Origin: Thermodesulfobacteriota bacterium
Lineage (GTDB): Bacteria > Thermosulfidibacterota > Thermosulfidibacteria > Thermosulfidibacterales > B14-G1
Direction: 5' to 3'
DNA length: 64,000 bases
Assembly (NCBI GenBank): GCA_024274915.1
Contig: JAJSAC010000012.1
Location: 1-64,000 of the forward strand
The position numbers were made by a program, and so were the translations under genes. A model generated the notes under the pieces. It was not told where the DNA came from and made no database searches. It was given only the letters and a program-made list of their open reading frames with translations. Positions 25,573-33,242 of the stretch are shown piece after piece (within the stretch, counting starts at the first letter, position 1; the number at the start of each line of letters is the position of its first letter).

Positions 25573-25603
25573 TAAATATGACTTGACAATCGAATTGTCA
25601 AGT
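25573..25603 (-). promoter_or_regulatory. promoter with embedded HAIR-like operator
   Basis: On the minus strand TTGACA (25601-25596), 17 bp, TATTTA (25578-25573). A perfect palindrome with 10-bp arms (ACTTGACAAT / ATTGTCAAGT) and a 3-bp centre spans 25581-25603 and covers the -35 and most of the spacer. Read as CTTGACA-N7-TGTCAAG, it matches the HspR HAIR consensus CTTGAGT-N7-ACTCAAG at five of seven bases per half. Autoregulation by the adjacent HspR-like gene is expected. Confidence 0.8.
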
Positions 25604-25703
25604 GACTGGGGCTAAAACTTTCGAGCAGAAAAAGAGAAACCAGACAAGGTAGATGGATCCTGGTTCTAGAATTTCGCCCCAGATCAAAATATCCCCTGAA
25701 AAC

Positions 25704-28235
25704 CTATCGACCCTTTCTAAAAACGATACCTTCTTCGGGGATGTGCTCCCACTTTAGTTCCATGGGCACGGGGGTGGCTTTCCAGATGTGCTGGCAGTAC
25801 TCATTGATGGATCGGTCCGATGAGAACTTGCCCATGCGGGCCACGTTGAGGATGGATATCCTGGTCCAGCGGTCCTTGTCCATGAAAACCTGAGCCACAT
25901 GATCCTGGCAATCCACGTAGGACTGATAGTCGGCCAGGAGCATGTAGCGGTCGCGATGAAGGAGGGAATCTACCAAGGGCTTGAAGAGCTGGACATCTCC
26001 CTGGGAAAAGTGGCCCGAAGAGACGAGGTCCAGGGCCGCCCTGAGCTCGTGGTTGTTCTGGTAATAATCCATGGGGTGATAACCCGAGGCCTTGAGGGCC
26101 ATGACCTCCTCAACGTTGAGGCCGAAGAGAAAGAAGTTTTCGGATCCCACGGCCTCCCTGATCTCCACGTTGGCCCCGTCCAGGGTGCCGATGGTAAGAG
26201 CACCGTTCATGGAGAATTTCATGTTCCCCGTGCCCGACGCCTCCTTACCCGCCAGGGAGATCTGCTCCGAAAGGTCGGCCATGGGATAGACCAGGTGACC
26301 CATCTTCACGTTGTAGTTGGGTATGAAGACCACCTTGAGACGGCGCCTCATTTGGGGGTCGTTGTTAACCACCTGGGCCACAGAGTTGATGAGCTTGATG
26401 ATGAGCTTGGCCATGGAGTATCCTGGGGCCGCCTTGCCACCAAAAACAAAAGTCCTGGGGGTAATGTCCATGTCGGGATTGGCCTTGAGGCGGTTGTAGA
26501 GGGTGATGATGTGGAGAACATTGAGGTGCTGACGCTTGTACTCGTGGATGCGCTTCACCTGAACATCGAACATGGAGGCGGGATCGATGAGGACCTCGTG
26601 GGCCATGGCCCTCCTGGCCACCTCGTCCTTGTTCTCCTCCTGGACCTTCTGCCATTCCTCCCGGAAGCCGGCATCGTCGGCCATGTTCTCCAGTTCTCTG
26701 AGCTGAAAAAGGTCTGTGATCCAACCCTGGCCAATGGCTTGGCTGATGAGACAGCTCAGCCTGGGATTGGCCACCATCATCCAGCGCCTGGGAGTGACAC
26801 CGTTGGTGACATTGAGGATCTTCCCCGGCCACAGCTCCTGGAAGTCTCGGAGGGTGGAGCTCTTCAATAGCCCGGTATGAAGCTCAGCCACTCCGTTGAT
26901 GGCGTGGCTCCCCACGCAGGCCAGATGGGCCATGCGCACGAATCTGCCTCCCGTCTCGTCTATGATGGACATGCGGCGGAGCTTGGGAGTGTCTCCGGGA
27001 AACCGGACCCTCACCTCTTCTAGGAATCGGCGGTTTATTTCGAAAGTGATCTCCAAATGTCTGGGCAACAGGGCGCCGAAGAGGTCCAGGGACCACCTCT
27101 CCATGGCCTCAGGCAGGAGGGTGTGATTGGTGTAGGAGAGGACTTTGGTGGTCACCTTCCATGCCTCCTCCCATCCCATGCCGTGCTCGTCCATAAGGAG
27201 GCGCATGAGCTCGGGCACAGCCAGGGCGGGATGGGTGTCGTTGAGCTGGACGGCAAAGGCCTCGTGAAAGTTGACCAGGCTCTTATACTTCAATAAGTGG
27301 AAGCGGATCATATCCTGGAGGGAGGCGGAAACGAAGAAGTACTGCTGCTCCAGTCTGAGGCGCTTGCCTCCCATAGGCTCGTCGTTGGGGTAGAGGACCT
27401 TGGTTATTGTCTCCGCCTTCACCTTCTCTTCCACAGCCCCGTAGTAGTCCCCCACGTTGAACTCCTCGAAGTCGAAGGTGTCCACTGCCTCGGCGCTCCA
27501 CAGGCGGAGGACGTTGACGTTGTTCACCCTGTAGCCCGGGATGGGGGTGTCGTAGGCCACGGCATTCACCATGCGGGCAGGGACCCATCTCATTCTGAAG
27601 CGGCCTTCCTGATCTGTGTAGGCCCGGGTATACCCTCCGAAGCCTATACCGTAACAGCCCTCGGGTTTCTTGATCTCCCAGGGATTGCCAAAGTGGAGCC
27701 ATTGGTCGCTCAACTCCTTCTGCCAGCCGTCCTCTATGATCTGGTGGAACATGCCATGCTCGTACCTGATGCCGTAACCTATAGCCGGCACCTGAAGGGA
27801 GGAGAGGGAATCCAAGTAACAAGCAGCCAGACGACCAAGGCCCCCGTTCCCCAGGCCAGGCTCGGGTTCCTGGTCAGCGATATCCCGGATGTTGAGGCCA
27901 GTCTCCTCCAAGGCCTGGACCACCTGCTGGTAGATGCCCAGGTTCACCAGGTTCTTCTCCAGGTGGGGTCCCATAAGGAACTCAGCGGAGAGGTAGCAGA
28001 CAATACGAACCCCCTTGGCTATGAGGTTCTCTAGGGAATTTATGAAGAGGTGCTGCATTCTGTCCCGAATGGTGTAGGCCACAGCCATGTAAAGGTCATG
28101 CATAGTGGCTGTCTCTACAGGTTTACCCTGGCGATAGAAGAGATTGTAGACAATGGCCCTCTTCAGCTCATTCACCTCTTCCTTGCGGGCGCCAACTCCG
28201 GCTTTTCCTGAGTTGCCTTCAAACTCCTTCATCAT
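25704..28235 (-). CDS. glgP: glycogen/maltodextrin phosphorylase
   Basis: 843 residues, normal for glycogen phosphorylases. It has the catalytic core EPEPGLGNGGLGRLAACYLDS and the pyridoxal-phosphate lysine motif EASGTGNMKFSMNGALTIGT in the last third. It releases glucose-1-phosphate from glycogen. The start at 28235 is one of two adjacent ATGs with GGGAG upstream. It lies 22 nt after the pyruvate kinase C-terminal fragment, so pyk and glgP were one operon; the insertion in pyk could affect glgP expression. A glycogen synthase gene is at 47.2 kb. Confidence 0.96.
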   Translation of the reverse strand: MMKEFEGNSGKAGVGARKEEVNELKRAIVYNLFYRQGKPVETATMHDLYMAVAYTIRDRMQHLFINSLENLIAKGVRIVCYLSAEFLMGPHLEKNLVNLGIYQQVVQALEETGLNIRDIADQEPEPGLGNGGLGRLAACYLDSLSSLQVPAIGYGIRYEHGMFHQIIEDGWQKELSDQWLHFGNPWEIKKPEGCYGIGFGGYTRAYTDQEGRFRMRWVPARMVNAVAYDTPIPGYRVNNVNVLRLWSAEAVDTFDFEEFNVGDYYGAVEEKVKAETITKVLYPNDEPMGGKRLRLEQQYFFVSASLQDMIRFHLLKYKSLVNFHEAFAVQLNDTHPALAVPELMRLLMDEHGMGWEEAWKVTTKVLSYTNHTLLPEAMERWSLDLFGALLPRHLEITFEINRRFLEEVRVRFPGDTPKLRRMSIIDETGGRFVRMAHLACVGSHAINGVAELHTGLLKSSTLRDFQELWPGKILNVTNGVTPRRWMMVANPRLSCLISQAIGQGWITDLFQLRELENMADDAGFREEWQKVQEENKDEVARRAMAHEVLIDPASMFDVQVKRIHEYKRQHLNVLHIITLYNRLKANPDMDITPRTFVFGGKAAPGYSMAKLIIKLINSVAQVVNNDPQMRRRLKVVFIPNYNVKMGHLVYPMADLSEQISLAGKEASGTGNMKFSMNGALTIGTLDGANVEIREAVGSENFFLFGLNVEEVMALKASGYHPMDYYQNNHELRAALDLVSSGHFSQGDVQLFKPLVDSLLHRDRYMLLADYQSYVDCQDHVAQVFMDKDRWTRISILNVARMGKFSSDRSINEYCQHIWKATPVPMELKWEHIPEEGIVFRKGR

Positions 28236-28257
28236 CCCTCTTTCTCCCTTTGAGGGC

Positions 28258-28606
28258 TCAACCATCCAGCCCAATGATCTCCAGCCTGTGCTCCGCCGTG
28301 GGACGGGCCTTGAACGGACCTTGAGTGAGGAGGAACGCCTCCCCTTCCAAGTGGAGCCCTCTAACCAGGTTCCTAGCAGTCTCCTCCCAGCCTTTGTCTC
28401 TTTCTTCCAGGAAGATAGGCCACACCCCGTAGGAGAAGAGGAGATCCTGACAGGTCTTCCTGGATCCGCTCACGGCCAGGATCCAATAGGGCAGGCGGAA
28501 CCTGGTGATGTTTCGGACCGTGGATCCGTCCTCCGTTGGACAAACCACCGCCGCCACGTCCAAGCTCTCTACCATGGAGTTGAGGCTCCAGGCAATGAGG
28601 TCTACC
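28258..28606 (-). pseudogene. pyk: pyruvate kinase, C-terminal domain fragment
   Basis: The frame reads VDLIAWSLNSMVESLDVAAVVCPTEDGSTVRN, the start of the pyruvate kinase C-terminal allosteric domain (GSTVRN corresponds to the GxTAR motif), and runs to a normal stop. It has no ribosome binding site of its own at the first internal ATG (28575). It is the 3' part of the pyk gene cut by the mobile element at 28607-28847. Removing the element and one copy of the target repeat joins it in frame to the upstream part. Confidence 0.9.
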
Positions 28607-28847
28607 CAGGACTTCCCCCATTTTTGGTCTTATGGGTCAGGGCGAGGCGTTCCGACCGCAGAGATGATAGCTCATAGTTCATAGCTCGTAGTTCATGGTT
28701 CATAGCTCACAGTTGCTATCAGCTATGAGCCATCAGCCATGAGCCATGGGCAAGGGAGGAATGCCCCGCCCTTTCACTTGTTGGAAAGAAAAATCCAGGA
28801 TTCTGAACATGATGCCTTTACCAGGAAGGGAACTTTGGGGGAAGTCC
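28607..28847. mobile_element. non-autonomous insertion element (MITE-like), copy 1, inside pyk
   Basis: 241 bp with perfect 12-bp terminal inverted repeats GGACTTCCCCCA (28609-28620) and TGGGGGAAGTCC (28836-28847). It is flanked by the direct repeat TGAGGTCTACC (28596-28606 and 28848-28858), a target-site duplication. The inside has no gene; it holds many short runs of the TCATAGCTC/GTTCATGG type and an imperfect inner hairpin (GGCGTTCC... / ...GGAATGCC). A shorter copy with the same ends is at 54286-54500. No transposase is in the window. Confidence 0.92.
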
Positions 28848-29862
28848 TGAGGTCTACCACCTGGGAGCCAGGGTGGACCCTGGTTCCCAGGATCATCTCC
28901 TGGAACCTCCTCCTTTCCAAGTGGGGTTCCGTGGCTTGGGCAATCTTGGCCAGCATCCTGGTGGCCTCCACTGGGTACTTGCCCATGGCCGATTCCTCTG
29001 AGAGCATGACGGCGTCACTGCCGTCCAGGATAGCGTTGGCCACATCCGTGGCCTCGGCCCTGGTGGGCCTGGGACTTCTGGTCATGGACTCCAGCATTTG
29101 GGTGGCGGTGATGACGGGCTTCCCCCGGGCCACCATGATTCCGTCAGCGGCCTCGACGATATCATCCATCCTGTCCACCACAGAGGAGCGCTCTATCTTG
29201 GCTATGACGAAGGGATCGAATCCCATTTGGTGGGCAGCCCTCCTTACGTCCTCAACGTCCTGGACCTTGCCCACAAAGGACTGGCTCACGGCGTCCACCC
29301 CGTGTTCCAGGGCGAAGGCCAGGCACTCCCTATCCCTCTCGGTGAAGGCGCTGGTGCCCAGGTCCAACCCAGGGACGTTGAGACCCTTTTTAGACCTGAG
29401 TTCTCCCCCAGCCAGAACGGTGCAGAGGATGTCCTGATCCACAATTCCATCTATCACCATCTGGATGAGACCATCGTTCAGAAAGAGGACGTCCCCCCTC
29501 CTCACCACCCCGGGAAGCTGGGCCATGGTGACGGAGACCACCCCCTGGGTCCCCTTCACCTGGCGGGTAGTGAGGGTGAACTTCTGGCCCTCTTTCAACA
29601 CCACAGGTTCATTTTCAAACTCGCCGATGCGCAGTTTAGAACCGGGAAGGTCGGCCATGATGGCCACGGGTATACCCGTCTCATGGGAGGCCAGGCGAAT
29701 CCTCTGGATGACGGCGGCATGGTAGTCGAAATTTCCGTGGGAGAAGTTGAGCTTGGCCACGTTCATTCCCACCTCCAAGAGCTCTTTGAGAACCTCCATG
29801 GAGTCCGAGGCGGGACCTATGGTGCAAACAATCCTGGTTTTTTGTTTTGGTAACTCTCCCAT
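28774..29862 (-). pseudogene. pyk: pyruvate kinase, N-terminal catalytic part, interrupted by insertion
   Basis: The ATG at 29862 has AAGGGTG upstream. The protein shows the pyruvate kinase start ([18 protein letters not shown]), FSHGNFDYH, the active-site lysine stretch (DPFVIAKIE) and the [18 protein letters not shown] signature. The native frame reaches QVVDL, then enters the mobile element and stops at 28774 after about 25 foreign residues. Repaired in silico, the gene would encode about 450 residues, normal for Pyk. The catalytic A and B domains survive but the C-domain, needed for tetramers and regulation, is detached. Confidence 0.93.
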
Positions 29863-30197
29863 GAAATCACCCTTATCCGCCCAAAAACAATACCCTCTCC
29901 TTCCAGGACTTTTGTAGTACCCCCTTCCAGGGTCGAGAACTCGGGAAAAGCCCCCCATGGCCAGGCTAACCAGTGGAAGAAAGGGCCCTGTGGATTTCCA
30001 GGCACCTCAGAGGCCCTCTCCACCACAGCCCTGGAAGAAACCTCTCAAGAGTCTTCAATCTTAAGTTTATTAGAAATCCCCAGGTTCCGAAAGCCCGATT
30101 TTAGAGATAATTCGCTACGGTTTTTTCAGTTCCCACATTTGACTTGCTCCACCCCGTGGGACCATAGTGAAGAAAAGCCCCATAGGAGCGAGGACAG
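29863..30197. other. divergent intergenic region between pyk and the transglutaminase gene
   Basis: 335 bp without a supported gene. Near its right end is a promoter-like pair for the plus-strand gene: TTGACT (30139-30144), 18 bp, CATAGT (30163-30168). I see no clear promoter for pyk on the other strand; the pyk frame is open upstream to 29958, but no better start or ribosome binding site was found there. Confidence 0.5.
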
Positions 30198-30950
30198 ATG
30201 AGAAGGATCGTTGCCGTGGCATTCATGGTCTTGATTCTGGCCCCCCTGGCCTGGGCCAGTAAAGAGGGCGGGATAGTCCTCTACGACAGGGTAGAGGTCA
30301 CCTTCTTTAACGACGGTCGTCAGATCTGGAAGGAGGAGAGGGCCGTAAAGGTCCTCAATATGAAAGGGGTAAAGGAGCAAGGAGAAGTGGTATTGCCCTT
30401 CTCCACTAAGCACCAGAGGCTCAAGGTCCTCTACGCTTTCACCAGACTGCCCAACGGCCAGGTCCTGAAGCCCACCAAAGAGGCATACAACATGGTATCT
30501 CCCCCCTTCGAAGCCCAGGCACCCATCTACTCGGACCTGAAATACCAAACCATCTCCATGCCCGGCGTCACCCCCGGGGCCACCATATACTACGGCTTCA
30601 CCCTCAAAACCGTAAAGCCCTACATGAAGGGCCAGTTCTGGGCCGCCAACTACTTCCAGGAGAGATACCCCGTGGAGGAGTCTTCCATGATTGCCCGGAT
30701 ACCCATTGGGCGCAAGGTGAAGATTAAGGCCTATCACATGGAAGTTAGGCCTCAAGTCACTCGGGAGAAGGGCCACGTGGTTTACAAATGGAAGGTGACC
30801 CATGTGCCCGCCCTGGAGAAGGAACCCTCCATGCCTCCTACGGACGAGCTGGCCAAAAGGTGGCCATCACGTCCCTCTCATCGTGGGACCAGGTGGCCAG
30901 GTGGTACCAGTACCTGGCCCGAAAGGCCCTCAAACCCGGCAAAAAGGTGA
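30198..30950 (+). pseudogene. DUF3857/transglutaminase-like protein, 5' part before a frameshift
   Basis: The gene starts at 30198 (GGAGCGAGGAC upstream) with a clear signal peptide (MRRIVAVAFMVLILAPLAWA), so the product is exported. The next 200 residues are the DUF3857 beta-sandwich (VLYDRVEVTFFNDGRQIW and the TPGATIYYGFTLKTVKPYM region). After DELAK (about 30857) the frame yields low-complexity residues to a stop at 30950, while homologous sequence continues in the -1 frame. One base appears to be missing from the AAAA run at 30855-30858. It may be a real mutation or an assembly error. Confidence 0.85.
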
Positions 30951-32095
30951 GAGAAGCCGTTGCCAAGATCGTCACAGGAGCCAGAAACAAGAGAGAGGCC
31001 ATCCGCCGGATCTACAACTTCGTGGCCCAGAACATCCGGTATGTGGGCATGGAGTTTGGCATCAACGGCTACAAGCCCCACAAGGCAGGAGAGGTCCTGG
31101 AAAACCGCTACGGCGACTGCAAGGACCACGCCACCCTCCTTATAGCCATGCTCCGGGCCACAGGGACCAAGGCCTATCCCGTCCTCATTCCTACCCAGGA
31201 GGTGGCCAACCTGGACCCCCAAATGCCCAGGCCCACAGCTTTCAACCACGAGATCGCTGCCGTCGAAGTGGACGGGCGTCTCCTCTTCATGGATACCACC
31301 GCCGAGGTGACCCCTCTGGAGGACCTGCCTGCCGGGGACCAGGGTAGACGGGTCCTGGTGGTGAAAGATGGAGTGGCCCTCCTAGCCAGAACTCCCATCT
31401 CCCCGCCCCAGAAAAACGTAGAAGGCTACAATGGAAGGTTCTCCCTCTCCCCCCGGGGGGACCTGACGGGGACTATGGAGTTTTACTACAAGGGGCTCTA
31501 CGCCAGCATGGAGCGCTACCTCCTTACAGGCTCTACTCCCCAGGCCATCCAACGCCATGTGGAGGGGCTGGCCACCTCCATCTCACCTGGATTCGACGTG
31601 GAAGGTTTCCGCCTCTCTCCCTACAGGGATCTGAACCACAACCAGGTTTCCATCACCCTCACGGGTAGAGACCAACTGTACGCCACCCCCACAGCCCACC
31701 TCCTCATCCTCCACCCCCCAGTCCCCAGCTACCAGAGACTAGCCGGTTTGGTAGCCCCCAAGAAGCGGCACTACACCTACGTGGTGGGTTACAGGATGTC
31801 CAAGGAGTCCAGGGTAACCCTCAAAATTCCCAATGGCTACCACACCTATCTATTGCCCGAGAACTACAGCTACAAGAACGGAGTGGGGGCCCTGGAAATC
31901 TCTTGGAAAAGGCAGGATAGAAAAATTGAGTTCCACAGCCTCTTAATATTGAACAGGGCTTTTATACCCGTCAGGCTCTATGGCCAGCTGAGGGATCTGT
32001 TCAACCTGACGGTGAAGGCCCTGAAGAACCAAGTGATTATACTTAAAAAGACCCCTTACTTGACAGCGGAGGCCATGCCCTTGACGTCAAATTGA
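30788..32095 (+). pseudogene. DUF3857/transglutaminase-like protein, 3' part after the frameshift
   Basis: The continuing frame reads KVAITSLSSWDQVARWYQYL and then a transglutaminase-like core: catalytic cysteine in NRYGDCKDHATLL, histidine in FNHEIAAVEV and aspartate in FMDTTAEVTPL. A C-terminal DUF3858-like region follows. Only the part from about 30858 on is the true frame; upstream codons to the ATG at 30788 are out of frame. The joined protein would have about 630 residues. Its last 40 bp overlap the opposing gene at 32056, tail to tail. Confidence 0.88.
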
Positions 32096-32556
32096 TCCAA
32101 AATCTTGAGGGCTTCACTATAGTCCATGGCCTCAAAACCGACCACGAAGGCCGCAGTAGGATTCTGGGGGGAGAGCTGAACCACGATGCCTCCGCCCTTC
32201 TCCTTCTTATTATAGTTTATACCTGTCCTGAGGCCCTTGTAAGAGGCGGTTTTCATGAGAATCTCTGGGGTCTCCACTGTCATGCCTCCTTGGAAGGGTG
32301 CCCAAGCCATCATGGCCGAACCTCCCACAATGATGGTGGCAGTAAGTCTCTGTTTCCCCTTCTTATTATAGTTCCTGGCAGCCGTGATCATCTTGCCCTG
32401 GGGCCCCCCCACATTTACCCCTTCAGCTTTCTCGGCCACCCAACCGGGGAGCTCTGGCAGAAGCCTGATGAGATCCCTGTAACTCGAGACCCCTCCATAG
32501 GCTACACCCACAAGTATATAGAGAACCAAGATCCCTCCGGCAAGACGCTTCACCAT
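32056..32556 (-). CDS. exported protein of unknown function
   Basis: 166 residues with a signal peptide (VKRLAGGILVLYILVGVAYG). The mature part looks like alternating strands with two YNKK segments (ARNYNKKGKQ and GINYNKKEKG) and a C-terminal helix (YSEALKILDQFDVKG). I do not recognise a family. AAGGAGG lies 7 nt before the ATG at 32556, which is 2 nt after the cmk stop, so it is the last gene of the Lon-cmk operon. The 3' end overlaps the transglutaminase gene by 40 bp. Confidence 0.78.
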   Translation of the reverse strand: MVKRLAGGILVLYILVGVAYGGVSSYRDLIRLLPELPGWVAEKAEGVNVGGPQGKMITAARNYNKKGKQRLTATIIVGGSAMMAWAPFQGGMTVETPEILMKTASYKGLRTGINYNKKEKGGGIVVQLSPQNPTAAFVVGFEAMDYSEALKILDQFDVKGMASAVK

Positions 32557-32558
32557 GT

Positions 32559-33242
32559 TCACCCCTCCTTCATAAGCCGTCTTATAAACTCCACCACTTC
32601 CTCCGGTGAAAGTCCCGTGGTGTCTACTTCTATAGCGTCCCGGGCCTTCATCAGGGGCGCAACAGTGCGGGTAGAGTCCTGGAGATCCCTCTCCCTGATG
32701 GCCCGTTTTATCGTTTCCAAGCTCTGGGGGGTCTCTTCCAGTCCCATTTCCCTAAGGCGCCTCCTGGCCCGCTCTTCCAAGGAGGCCGTGAGAAAGAACT
32801 TCCACCGGGCCTTAGGAAAGACCACCGTACCCGTGTCCCGACCTTCAGCTATCAAAGGGCCCTTTCGGGTAAAGGAACGTTGCAGGTCTAACAGGGCCTG
32901 TCTCACTCCGGGATGGCGGGAGACGTCGGAGGCCCAGCGCCCTGCCTCCTCCCCTCTGATGGCCCGGGTCACGTCCACATCCCCAAGAAAAACCCGCAGA
33001 GAGCCATCCTCACCCCACCTAAAAGAGAGGGTCTCCAGGCGAGGGCATAGAGCAACCAAAGAGTTCTCATCATCCAAGGACACCCCTTCGCGGACAGCCA
33101 GCCACCCCAGGGTCCTGTAAATGGCCCCAGTATCCAAATAGGTCCAATCCAGGCTTTTGGCCAAAGCCCGGGCCGTGGTGCTCTTGCCTGAACCCGCCGG
33201 ACCGTCAATGGCCACCACGGGGTCACTTTCCTCCCTTTTCAT
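32559..33242 (-). CDS. cmk: cytidylate kinase
   Basis: 227 residues, normal for Cmk. P-loop IDGPAGSGKSTTARALA near the N-terminus, DTGAIYRTLGWLAV for the nucleotide, GRDTGTVVFPKARWKFFLTAS in the middle. It phosphorylates CMP and dCMP. The ATG at 33242 (GAAGGGG upstream) overlaps the protease stop by 20 nt and gives the usual length; an upstream start at 33341 would add an unrelated leader. Confidence 0.95.
   Translation of the reverse strand: MKREESDPVVAIDGPAGSGKSTTARALAKSLDWTYLDTGAIYRTLGWLAVREGVSLDDENSLVALCPRLETLSFRWGEDGSLRVFLGDVDVTRAIRGEEAGRWASDVSRHPGVRQALLDLQRSFTRKGPLIAEGRDTGTVVFPKARWKFFLTASLEERARRRLREMGLEETPQSLETIKRAIRERDLQDSTRTVAPLMKARDAIEVDTTGLSPEEVVEFIRRLMKEG

Noticed and set aside
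28650-28750. CRISPR-like array from the repeated TCATAGCTC/GTTCATGG units
   Set aside because: The units are about 9-18 nt, irregular, without spacers of constant length, and lie inside a mobile element with terminal repeats.
30852-30862. Programmed -1 frameshift in the transglutaminase gene
   Set aside because: The AAAA run is not in a proper X-XXY-YYZ slippery phase and I see no strong downstream structure. An indel is simpler.
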